The notes beneath the pieces were generated by a model. The model was not told the DNA's origin and did not search any database. It worked only from the letters and a program-made list of their open reading frames with translations. A stretch of DNA of 37,443 nt from Candidatus Levyibacteriota bacterium (GTDB lineage: Bacteria; Patescibacteriota; Microgenomatia; Levybacterales; UBA12049): NCBI GenBank assembly GCA_027459725.1, contig DAIDHK010000012.1, positions 1-37,443 of the forward strand. The letters are read 5' to 3'. Every line of letters starts with the position of its first letter. Positions within the stretch are counted from its first letter, which is position 1. Positions 28,606-37,291 of this stretch are shown piece after piece. The position numbers and the translations under genes were made by a program.

Positions 28606-29637
28606 ATGCAGAATACCAATCCTATTTTTCCAACTATCAGCAGTCTTTTCTCTGACAGCTGGAATTTGTTCATTACTCGTCTGGGGAGATTTTTTCTGCT
28701 TACTATTACTTCTATTCTCTTCAATTTATTAATAATAGGTGTAGGACTTGTCCTTGCATTTGTTATTGTCTTAGTAACTAATCTAGGATCTGCTTTAATG
28801 ACGGGACATACCACTAACATTAATCCTTCAACCGTTATTGGTGTGATAACTTTTTTAGTAGTAATTTTCTTAATAGTCAGTATTATCGTTAACTCTGTTT
28901 ATAATGCATGGCTTTTACTTGCACTGAATGAGCCTAAAGAAACAGGCTTCTCTTCGATTTTTAGTAAAGGTTTTGGTTTTATTATTCCTCTCTTTGTCGT
29001 GGGAGTATTAAGTTTCTTTTTTTCTATCGGAGGATTATTCTTTTTTATCATACCTGCCATTTTGTTTGCCTACTTCTTTATGTTTATGAGTTTTGAAGTA
29101 GTTTGTGATAATCAGAGAGGTATTAATGCCTTTAAACGCAGTTATGCTATCGCTACCAGTCACTTTGGTGAAACTTTTATCCGGGCAGTTTTGATGATAG
29201 TTATAAACTTAGTGGTTTCCTTCTTAGCCGAACAGATAGTACATAACAATCCTGTATTGACACTTGTATGGATAATTATCGCAATTCTCTTTAGTTGGTA
29301 TCAAATTGTTTATTTTTTCACTCTTTATCAACAAGCCAGGGCACAAACGGACTTTTCAAAGCCGACCTCTCTTGTGTGGATATGGATAATTTCAACTCTG
29401 GGATGGATTATTTTTATTATTATTATTATGTTTATGTTAGTGACGGGCTTAACTAATCTGGTCAAATCTGGTGTCCTACAAAAGTTTCTACAGTCATATA
29501 GTCATTCAAGTACTCCTACTCCAACCGTACAAAACAATATAAATATCAACTATCTAACACCGGCTGCTGGAGCTGTGAACACTTACGGTTACCCCACCAC
29601 TGCTCCGACCATTGATAACAATACTCAACCACAATAA
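28606..29637 (+). CDS. polytopic membrane protein, paralog A
   Basis: PTISSLFSDSWNLFITRLGRFFLLT... multiple TM helices; homologous to 29808-30842. Confidence 0.85.
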   Translation: MQNTNPIFPTISSLFSDSWNLFITRLGRFFLLTITSILFNLLIIGVGLVLAFVIVLVTNLGSALMTGHTTNINPSTVIGVITFLVVIFLIVSIIVNSVYNAWLLLALNEPKETGFSSIFSKGFGFIIPLFVVGVLSFFFSIGGLFFFIIPAILFAYFFMFMSFEVVCDNQRGINAFKRSYAIATSHFGETFIRAVLMIVINLVVSFLAEQIVHNNPVLTLVWIIIAILFSWYQIVYFFTLYQQARAQTDFSKPTSLVWIWIISTLGWIIFIIIIMFMLVTGLTNLVKSGVLQKFLQSYSHSSTPTPTVQNNININYLTPAAGAVNTYGYPTTAPTIDNNTQPQ

Positions 29638-29807
29638 CAAGAGAAACAGGCTCGCAAATGCAAAAACAGATGCTGCAGAAATATAATCAAAACGTTCAGT
29701 AGCAAAAAATTACTTCTCTCAATATCCTATTTTGCTCTTTCTTGCTATAATACTGAATGTCTTGACTTTCAGAAATAAATTGCTCAGTATAGAAGGAGTT
29801 AAATAAG

Positions 29808-30842
29808 ATGATTTTAAAACGAAGTAAAACTTATACAAATAATAAACCATACCTTTTCCCATCAATAAGTTCTCTTTTTAGCGACAGCTGGTATCTCCTC
29901 ACAAGTCGAATAAACCGTTTTTTTCTCTTCACGCTGATAAACTTTGCTATTCTGATAGTTTTTTATATAGCTTTCTTTACATTAGTAGCCTTTGTGATTA
30001 GGCCAATCCTAAATCCTCTTTTACAACCACACCCTACTGTTTCAGCTGTACAACTTCTACCCACTTTAATACCAGCTGCTGTAGTACTATTTCTACTTCT
30101 GATTGTAGGACTGATTATTATTGGCTCTGTGAGTATCACCTGGATGTTACTATCTATCAAAGAAGATGAAGGAATCCCGTTTAAAAAAATCTTTTCAGAA
30201 AGTCCTACCTACATAAAACCAGCCATTACCACCGGCTTGTTACTCACAGTTCTAAACATGGGTGTGTTTGTACTTTTCGTTCTACCTTCAATGGCCTCCG
30301 GAATCATATTCTTCTTATCCGTATTTTTTGTGTTTTCATTCTCAGAATTAATCTTCTTAGGTAAAAAGAATCTTGCGGCTATAAAACGGAGTTACGTTGT
30401 AGGTATCAGCCATTTTAAATCAGTTGCTCTTCGCTTGGGCAGCTTACTTCTGGCTTATGTGATCCTTATCTTAATGCTTAACATTTTACAGTTTGTCCAG
30501 TCCTCAGTTATCGACTGGATCTCCGCCATTTTTGAGATACTCTTCTCTTGGTATGCGATCTGTTATATATATCTGCTCTATCAACAAGCCGCTCAACTCA
30601 CGGATGAAGAAAAAACCATCTCTAAGAGGTGGTTATGGGGAGTAGCTATCGCGGGATGGATCTTAACTGTGTTATTAATTGTATTAATCAGCTTTGGCAT
30701 CTCTTATTCGATAAAATCAGGAGCATTTCAAAAGACTATAGATCAAATAGCCAGCCAGACTATCCAAACTGGCAAGAGTACAACCAAAGCCCCGACTCCC
30801 AACCCTTCTCTTACTCCTCAAGTTAAAACTCTCAACCAATAA
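29808..30842 (+). CDS. polytopic membrane protein, paralog B
   Basis: PSISSLFSDSWYLLTSRINRFFLFT; SD-like GAAGGAG upstream. Confidence 0.85.
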   Translation: MILKRSKTYTNNKPYLFPSISSLFSDSWYLLTSRINRFFLFTLINFAILIVFYIAFFTLVAFVIRPILNPLLQPHPTVSAVQLLPTLIPAAVVLFLLLIVGLIIIGSVSITWMLLSIKEDEGIPFKKIFSESPTYIKPAITTGLLLTVLNMGVFVLFVLPSMASGIIFFLSVFFVFSFSELIFLGKKNLAAIKRSYVVGISHFKSVALRLGSLLLAYVILILMLNILQFVQSSVIDWISAIFEILFSWYAICYIYLLYQQAAQLTDEEKTISKRWLWGVAIAGWILTVLLIVLISFGISYSIKSGAFQKTIDQIASQTIQTGKSTTKAPTPNPSLTPQVKTLNQ

Positions 30843-30895
30843 ACTAGAACTAATAGAGTCTATGATTTACACCTGGAGATTTAGATTTAAATCTG

Positions 30896-30968
30896 TACCA
30901 GGGATGAGATTCGAACCCATGACCGCTGCGTTATGAATGCAGTGCTCTAACCACTGAGCTACCCTGGC
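30896..30968 (-). tRNA. tRNA with CAT anticodon (elongator Met or Ile2)
   Basis: Minus strand GCCAGGGTAGCTCAGTGGTTAGAGCACTGCATTCATAACGCAGCGGTCATGGGTTCGAATCTCATCCCTGGTA; loop TTCATAA. Confidence 0.93.
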
Positions 30969-31044
30969 AAATTCTTCATTAGTCCAGTACCTTTCGTCTC
31001 GGACTAAAAAACTCATGATCAATGATGATCATAATTGTATCAGG

Positions 31045-31074
31045 TTGACCACGCTCAAGGCAAACTGTTATAAT
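31045..31074 (+). promoter_or_regulatory. promoter of the initiator-like tRNA
   Basis: TTGACC -18 nt- TATAAT. Confidence 0.75.
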
Positions 31075-31103
31075 GACTTGTGGGTGTATCTTAAGACAAA
31101 ACG

Positions 31104-31172
31104 TGCGGGGTAATGTACGGTGCATAAAGGGCTCATAATCCTTTTGGTCAGGTTCAACTCCTGACCCCGCAA
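31104..31172 (+). tRNA. initiator tRNA-fMet-like (CAT), short D-arm
   Basis: TGCGGGG TA ATGTACGGTGCAT A AAGGG CTCATAA TCCTT TTGG TCAGG TTCAACT CCTGA CCCCGCA A; acceptor, anticodon and T stems fold; GGGCTCATAA initiator signature. Confidence 0.7.
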
Positions 31173-31194
31173 CACATTTCAGTTAAACTTCTAC

Positions 31195-31620
31195 TTAAGG
31201 CAACGGTGCATACAAATCTCTCATTCTTGCTAAATCTTGAGTACAATCACGACAAAACTGCCATGGTCCTTCATAAAAATGATTGAGTAAATTCTACATT
31301 TTTACTTGTGAACCATGAACTCTATCCCTAAATTCCCCCTGTCATCTACTTGCTTCGTCTCTATACCAGTCAGGATTACTATAATATCCTACTCTCCTGG
31401 GTCTAGAGCTAAAGATTTCCACCGCGCTTGCCTGCATTGAAGCTTTCATTGTATCGTGGATACCAGCTACTGCAGCTACAGCTTACCTTGGAGGAATATC
31501 CGTAGTCCTAGGAAAAAAATCATGAGGCCACTAATTCGCCCTACGCTGCCTTTCAGGATTATGTCTAACACTAATCGTACGAATTTCTATGCGTGGTAGT
31601 AAATAGTTATCAAGAATCAA
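31195..31620 (-). pseudogene. degraded ORF with four in-frame stops
   Basis: Single minus frame: LLPRIEIRTISVRHNPERQRRAN*WPHDFFPRTTDIPPR*AVAAVAGIHDTMKASMQASAVEIFSSRPRRVGYYSNPDWYRDEASR*QGEFRDRVHGSQVKM*NLLNHFYEGPWQFCRDCTQDLARMRDLYAPLP; stops at 31531-31533, 31483-31485, 31342-31344, 31294-31296. Confidence 0.55.
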
Positions 31621-31621
31621 C

Positions 31622-31975
31622 TTAATTACCAAAAAAATAATTCCACCACTGTTGCCAGTTGGACTGTGATGATTGAATTTGAGTTGATTGATTTGCATCA
31701 CTAGGACTCAAAGTTCCACTAGGAATTAGAACTAAGCTCTCATTTGGTTTCACTAATAGCAGCTTATCTCTCGCCTGCTCCCGCACGAATTGCGGTTGAG
31801 AAACTTTTTTTAATTGCGTTTCTAGTTGATTATGTCTTTTTTGTTCCTGTTTGAGACTATTTTGTGCCTCGATAAGATACCTGCGTTGTTGCCATGTTTG
31901 TATAATCGAATGAGTCAGATTGTTAATAATAACCAAACAAATAATTACTGTGAAAAAAAAGAGTATTCTCTTCAT
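31622..31975 (-). CDS. septum formation initiator (FtsB/DivIC) family protein
   Basis: N-terminal TM, coiled coil, QFVREQARDKLLLVKPNESLVLIP. Confidence 0.85.
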   Translation of the reverse strand: MKRILFFFTVIICLVIINNLTHSIIQTWQQRRYLIEAQNSLKQEQKRHNQLETQLKKVSQPQFVREQARDKLLLVKPNESLVLIPSGTLSPSDANQSTQIQSSQSNWQQWWNYFFGN

Positions 31976-32001
31976 ATTTAGAATGATTATGCTTTTCGTG
32001 C

Positions 32002-32030
32002 TTGACTTACGCTCAAATTATTGATATTAT
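32002..32030 (+). promoter_or_regulatory. promoter of recombinase gene
   Basis: TTGACT -17 nt- TATTAT, 12 nt before ATG 32043. Confidence 0.7.
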
Positions 32031-32042
32031 GGGCTTCACAAT

Positions 32043-32903
32043 ATGAAGCAAATCAGTGTTCGTGACGCACATAAAGCATTTACTGACTTCCTGCGTGAAA
32101 AAAAACATTCCAGTGCTACCATTTTAGCATACGGTAAAGACATTGATCAGCTCGCCACTTTCCTTGAAGAAATGCAAAAACATCAAGTTCATGAGATCGG
32201 TAAAGATGATCTTCAAGCATTTCTGGCTAAAATGACAGAAAAGGGATATACACCAAAGTCTGTATCAAGAAAACTTAATTCTACACGCACTTTTTATCGC
32301 TTTCTCAAAGTAAATGAGTATATCACAGATGATCCTTCTCTGTTAGTTTCTCATCCACACTATGAGTTAGCAGCCCCTCGTATCTTAAAACCTACTGAAT
32401 ATCGCGCCCTTAGAGATGCATCAAAGAATGATCCACGTATGTATGCTGTCATTGAGTTATTATTACAAACCGGTATCCGTATTGGGGAATTAGCCATGCT
32501 GAAGTTAGAAGATATGCGTGATGAGGGTCTGCTTATTCGACCCTTTGAAAAGCATGAAGAACGCGTAGTTCCTCTTAATAAACCAGCCCGTGAAGCCTTG
32601 AATCGTTATTTAAAAGTCCGTCCACAAGTAGAAAATAATCATATTTTTATTACCAAATCCGGCAAACCATTCTTAGTTCGCAATATTCGCACAGCCATTG
32701 AACGCTACTTCCGGCTCGCTGGTATTGAAGATGCCAAAGTCAATGATTTGCGTCACACTTTTGTTGTACACCATCTCAAACATGGAGTCTCTTTGGTTCT
32801 ACTCTCCAAAATCCTGGGTCATAAGAGACTGTCTACCACGGAGAGATATCTGGAGTATGTATCAGATCGAGGCAAAGACACCTCCGTGCTTAGCGAGCTA
32901 TAA
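32043..32903 (+). CDS. tyrosine recombinase (XerC/XerD-like)
   Basis: N-terminal SAM-like domain; catalytic TGIRIGELAML, LRHTFVVHHLKHGVSLVLLSKILGHKRLSTTERYLEY. Confidence 0.95.
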   Translation: MKQISVRDAHKAFTDFLREKKHSSATILAYGKDIDQLATFLEEMQKHQVHEIGKDDLQAFLAKMTEKGYTPKSVSRKLNSTRTFYRFLKVNEYITDDPSLLVSHPHYELAAPRILKPTEYRALRDASKNDPRMYAVIELLLQTGIRIGELAMLKLEDMRDEGLLIRPFEKHEERVVPLNKPAREALNRYLKVRPQVENNHIFITKSGKPFLVRNIRTAIERYFRLAGIEDAKVNDLRHTFVVHHLKHGVSLVLLSKILGHKRLSTTERYLEYVSDRGKDTSVLSEL

Positions 32904-33051
32904 ACTCCACTCTCCTCAAAAAATAATCGCACAACATTGCTTCTTACCCCTGTTTCATAGTAAAATTCAATATTGATAAGAGTTGTAGATTTTAGATTTA
33001 AGGATAATTACCTATACCGTTCATTAATCTACTATTACTTCCTATCAACCC

Positions 33052-33136
33052 GGAGAGGTCGCATAGTGGTCGAGTGCAGCGGTTTACTAAACCGCCGATC
33101 CGCAAGGATTCGCGAGTTCGAATCTCGCCCTCTCCG
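33052..33136 (+). tRNA. tRNA-Ser, anticodon ACT
   Basis: GGAGAGG...GCGGT-TTACTAA-ACCGC, long variable arm GATCCGCAAGGATT, GCGAGTTCGAATCTCGC, CCTCTCC-G73. Confidence 0.93.
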
Positions 33137-33180
33137 CACTCATATTTACAAAATTCAGTTTTAAATAAGTGCATACTTGT

Positions 33181-34320
33181 TTATATTTTTCCTATAGAAG
33201 AGACAATTCCACTTATGACAGCTAATTGGCCATTAACTCTCATTTCTTGATCTGATGAAAGACAGGATGTTTCAATAGTAATTGAAGGGATATGATTACG
33301 AGAAACATACCATTCCAAAGTAGCTGTATCAAACAAACTACCTAAAGCATTGGCTGTTTTAAATGCTTTACCGAATTGCAGGTAACCTTCTTCTTCTAGA
33401 GGTATACCCAGAAAACCGCTTCTGCCTAAAGTAATATTTTGTCTTCTAAGCTCACTCAAAACAGCATCTTTTATTGAATCAGAGATCATTAGTCCCCCCA
33501 CAAAGGTTTTAGGACGAGCAGCCTCATGGTTAGTTATAACTATATCTGGTTTAGTTAAATTTAATGTATCCCGAATTATTCTTGCCTCAGGAGTATGAAA
33601 TCGAACGAAATCTCTATTTATATCATAGCCCTGTCCATTATAACGAGAGTTGTAATCTGCTCCAATGGGATTTGCAGGAGTAATTACGTTTATGTTAACT
33701 CCAGCGAAAGCAGAACTATTATCAGCTAACTCTCTTAAAAGTTGTAAACTAGCCAGTAAGGGAGCTTGCTCGTTACCATGTATCGCAGTTACAACTGACA
33801 TTGTAGGAAAGGAAGAGTCAAATACTCGCGAAATGTTATACATCGAATATTTTTTTCCTTTATATTCTACTTCTCCAACCTGTTGGCTTTGTAAATTGGC
33901 TGATCCCATAAGTTCATTTAATTTCTTATAATAATCTTCTAGCCTAAAATCCAGCTCTTGTATACCTAACCTTGTCTCCTCTACTGGACTGTGATACGGT
34001 CGTAATCTAACTAGGTCCATGTAAGTTCTAACTTGTTCAATTGGTTTGGAGAGAAGAATTAATAATCTGTTAGAATTTTTAATCAGTGGCACTCTTACTG
34101 TTTCAGATACCCTAGGATGTGGCTCTACATCAACAAAGGTAGAAGTACCAACTTTTTGTATCTCATCTCTTATTTGGCTTGTTCTTCCTTGTATGCCTGT
34201 GCCTTCACTTATATCGGGGGGATTAAGATCAGCAGCAAATCGTCGATCTAATACTTCTGGGTCGTCTGTCCCATGTTTTATGATAGTTTCTCCTTGCTCT
34301 ATTTGTGTACCTTCGCTCAT
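33181..34320 (-). CDS. succinylglutamate desuccinylase/aspartoacylase (M14)-like zinc hydrolase
   Basis: Zinc motif TAIHGNEQAPLLASLQLL, RYNGQGYDINRDF, DIVITNHEAAR, ITIETS. Confidence 0.75.
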   Translation of the reverse strand: MSEGTQIEQGETIIKHGTDDPEVLDRRFAADLNPPDISEGTGIQGRTSQIRDEIQKVGTSTFVDVEPHPRVSETVRVPLIKNSNRLLILLSKPIEQVRTYMDLVRLRPYHSPVEETRLGIQELDFRLEDYYKKLNELMGSANLQSQQVGEVEYKGKKYSMYNISRVFDSSFPTMSVVTAIHGNEQAPLLASLQLLRELADNSSAFAGVNINVITPANPIGADYNSRYNGQGYDINRDFVRFHTPEARIIRDTLNLTKPDIVITNHEAARPKTFVGGLMISDSIKDAVLSELRRQNITLGRSGFLGIPLEEEGYLQFGKAFKTANALGSLFDTATLEWYVSRNHIPSITIETSCLSSDQEMRVNGQLAVISGIVSSIGKI

Positions 34321-34374
34321 TTATAAATTCATAATAAGCTATGTATGATGTACAGTCAATTTTAAAAAGGCACT

Positions 34375-34545
34375 ATAAATGCAGATGGTCTGGGCTGAAG
34401 CCCTGTGCTCTTGGGCTTTCTGGTAATGCTGTTCATTTAGTGACAACAGTGTGCGTTGGTTTTGGTGTTTTAAGTATAAAAGTAGATTCTTGGAGGTGTC
34501 CTAAGTATGGAGATGTTAAATTAGTAGCTGCAGAACACTAACACT
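34375..34545 (+). ncRNA. candidate structured RNA (unassigned)
   Basis: Locally GC-richer intergenic block with several hairpins (GGGCtgaaGCCC; CTGTT..AACAG; CTTGGAggtgTCCtAAG) and TGCAG/CTGCA ends; no family recognised. Confidence 0.3.
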
Positions 34546-34690
34546 ATGAATAAATATATACCTTTACCTCATAACTGAGCCTTATACACAAATAATGATA
34601 TATATACTACTATTGGCAAACACAATGTTATGTGTAAAAAGTTCTAACTCGCCTACACCCCCCCTCTAAGGCTAAAAAGGCATATAAAAC

Positions 34691-34720
34691 TTGATAAAAT
34701 TATTCAACGTATGTTATACA
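34691..34720 (+). promoter_or_regulatory. promoter of RHH gene
   Basis: TTGATA -18 nt- TATACA, 8 nt before ATG 34729. Confidence 0.65.
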
Positions 34721-34728
34721 TTAGACAT

Positions 34729-34998
34729 ATGATACGAACACAGGTATATCTTCCTCAACAATTAAGCCAAACGTTAGACCTTGTAGCCAAACGAGAAAAA
34801 AAACCAAAAGCTCAGATAATCCGTGAAGCGCTAGATGACGGTATTAGAAAAAGGGTAAACACAGGGAATGCTGGACAAGCATTATTAGAACTCGCAGAAT
34901 TAGGTAAAAAACTTCACGTAATGAGTCCTAAAGATTTATCTGCAAATATTGATAAATATCTTTACGTATCCTTCCTTTTATCCGAATTTGCTGATTAA
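34729..34998 (+). CDS. ribbon-helix-helix (CopG/antitoxin-like) protein
   Basis: MIRTQVYLPQQLSQTLDLVAKREKKPKAQIIREALDDGI; ORF called from 34711 but -10 lies downstream of that ATG. Confidence 0.85.
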   Translation: MIRTQVYLPQQLSQTLDLVAKREKKPKAQIIREALDDGIRKRVNTGNAGQALLELAELGKKLHVMSPKDLSANIDKYLYVSFLLSEFAD

Positions 34999-35020
34999 GA
35001 CATATATACAAGCACCAATG

Positions 35021-35434
35021 GCCATGAATATACAGGATAATTATTACCGTCTAAGTATTAAAGCATTAATTTTAGACAGCAAACAAAAATTCTTACTCTT
35101 AAAAGAAGCTAATGGTAAATGGGAGCTACCAGGAGGAGGTTTGGAATTTGGAGAAACACCTGTGGATTGTATAAAACGGGAAATGCTAGAAGAAACAGGC
35201 TTAATAGTAACTGAGATAAAGACAACTCCCTGCTATCTGGTAACCGGAAGTACCGACAATATTCACTGGAAAGCAAACATTCTCTTTGAAACCAAAGTCA
35301 AGAATCTTAACTTTATACCTTCCAATGAATGTATAGATTTAAAATTCTTTACTGCAAAAGAAGCCATAAAATTGAATACTTTCTCATCTGTAATAAATTT
35401 TATTAAAGTATTCAATCCTCAAAATCACTGTTAA
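35021..35434 (+). CDS. NUDIX hydrolase
   Basis: Nudix box GGGLEFGETPVDCIKREMLEETGL; likely start near MAMNIQ/MNIQ (ORF extends to 34949). Confidence 0.95.
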   Translation, partial: AMNIQDNYYRLSIKALILDSKQKFLLLKEANGKWELPGGGLEFGETPVDCIKREMLEETGLIVTEIKTTPCYLVTGSTDNIHWKANILFETKVKNLNFIPSNECIDLKFFTAKEAIKLNTFSSVINFIKVFNPQNHC

Positions 35435-35497
35435 TATTCCCGCCTATCCATACTCTTCTTTGTTTAAAAAGGACAAATCAAGTAAAATAGTATCACA

Positions 35498-37291
35498 ATG
35501 AAGAAATACCTATCTGTAATAAGCGCATTTCGCGAACCATTTATAGTTCTGGCCTGTATAGTTCTTTATGGCCTGTTTTTTTTAGTTCAGGCATATCTAT
35601 GGGCCTTGGGAATCATCTTATTAGGAATAGTCGTCGGCAGTTATAGGCTTTTTGGGGAAATATATGAATCCCTACGCAGACGACAATACGCCCTTGACTA
35701 TATCGCCGCTTTAGCTATTATCGTCTCCTTTATCACAGGAGAATTCCTGGTTTGCGCCGTCATAGCTTTGATGATCTCCAGTGGTCGTAACCTAGAGGAT
35801 TTTGGAGTATCACAAGCTAAAAAATCGCTTTCTTTGCTGGCTAAACGTATCCCTCAAACAGTTACTCTTTACGAAAAAAATAAACCTGGGGACAAGTTGC
35901 ATTTAGGTAAGGTTGAAGTTGGCCAAAAGATCTTTGTGCGAAAAGGAGAAGTCATCCCTCTGGATGGTGTACTCGATTCAGAGAACGGCGAATTGGACGA
36001 ATCTTCTTTAACTGGTGAGCCATACCCGATAGAAAAAGTAAAAAATGATCTCATCCGATCTGGTACAGTCAACACTGGTGAAGCTATCATCATAACAGTC
36101 AACAAGGTAGAGAAAGACTCTACCTACCGTAAAATCTTGCTGATGGTACAAACAGCGCAAAATGAGAAAGCACCCTTAGTGCGTCTAGCCGACCGTTACA
36201 GTACATACTTTACAATTGTCACTCTTGTCATTGCCGTGATTGGCTTTAATATTGCCGGTGGGCTACCAGGAGCACTCGCTGTACTCGTAATTGCTACTCC
36301 TTGCCCACTGATAATTGCTACACCTATTGCTTTAATTGGAGGAATGAATGCAGCAGCCAGAAAAAGGATCATCATTAAAAGATTATCAAGTTTAGAAACG
36401 TTGTCCAAAGTAAACACGATGGTGTTTGATAAAACAGGCACGATTACGCTTGGCAAACCCCAAGTAACTCAACTAATCTTAAAGAAAAAGACCATAAGCA
36501 TATCTGAAGCGCTAGGCATTGCAGCTGCGATTGAGAGAAATTCTCTTCACCCATTGGCAAAATCCATCGTCAATTACGCTAATGAACATAAAGCCAAAAA
36601 ATTAGTTGCCACCCACATTCAAGAAAAAGTAGGTAAGGGTATTTCTGCCACTATTAATGCCAAACAATATTCATTAACTCGTGATAAAAATTATTCGGGT
36701 GAAGGCATAGCCATTGAACTTTTAGAAGAGGATAAAGGGCTGGCTTCTATTATATTAATTGATGAAATCAAACAGTCTTCCCGAGAAAGTATTGCCAGTT
36801 TAGCAAATAAACTGGAATTACATATCTTTACAGGTGATAAAAAAGCCGAAGCGGAAAGAATCGCCAAGATGTTAAATACTCCCGTTAACATTCAAGCCGA
36901 GATGAAACCCGAAGACAAAGAGCTAGGTGTGGAGAAATTGCAGAAAAATAATAAAACTGTTGCAATGCTTGGAGATGGTATTAACGACGCACCTGCCTTG
37001 GCAAAAGCAGATGTGGGAATGGTATTTAGTAACGAAGAACAAACTGCTGCCTCCGAAGCTGCGGACGTGGTACTTCTAGGGGGAGATTTCAGTCTTACTG
37101 AACAGACTATAGTTATTGCCCACAAAACGATTAATATTGCTCTCCAAAGTATTCGCTGGGGAATCGGATTGAGCATATTGGGCATGATAATTGCTGCATT
37201 TGGTTTTATTCCACCTATCATCGGTGCAGGACTACAAGAAGCAATTGATGTGGCTGTGATTTTAAACGCTCTACGCGCTAGCAGAACATAA
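35498..37291 (+). CDS. P1B-type heavy-metal ATPase with TPC motif, no N-terminal metal-binding domain
   Basis: VIATPCPLIIATPIALIGGMNAAARKRIIIKRLSSLETL; DKTGTITLGKP; NSLHPLAKSIV; GDGINDAPALAKADVGM. Confidence 0.95.
   Translation: MKKYLSVISAFREPFIVLACIVLYGLFFLVQAYLWALGIILLGIVVGSYRLFGEIYESLRRRQYALDYIAALAIIVSFITGEFLVCAVIALMISSGRNLEDFGVSQAKKSLSLLAKRIPQTVTLYEKNKPGDKLHLGKVEVGQKIFVRKGEVIPLDGVLDSENGELDESSLTGEPYPIEKVKNDLIRSGTVNTGEAIIITVNKVEKDSTYRKILLMVQTAQNEKAPLVRLADRYSTYFTIVTLVIAVIGFNIAGGLPGALAVLVIATPCPLIIATPIALIGGMNAAARKRIIIKRLSSLETLSKVNTMVFDKTGTITLGKPQVTQLILKKKTISISEALGIAAAIERNSLHPLAKSIVNYANEHKAKKLVATHIQEKVGKGISATINAKQYSLTRDKNYSGEGIAIELLEEDKGLASIILIDEIKQSSRESIASLANKLELHIFTGDKKAEAERIAKMLNTPVNIQAEMKPEDKELGVEKLQKNNKTVAMLGDGINDAPALAKADVGMVFSNEEQTAASEAADVVLLGGDFSLTEQTIVIAHKTINIALQSIRWGIGLSILGMIIAAFGFIPPIIGAGLQEAIDVAVILNALRASRT

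Noticed and set aside
32973-33164. 63-aa ORF overlapping tRNA-Ser
   Set aside because: Runs through the tRNA gene; translation is that of the tRNA sequence.
34341-34541. 66-aa ORF
   Set aside because: No SD or promoter at proper distance, no family resemblance; treated as possible RNA instead.
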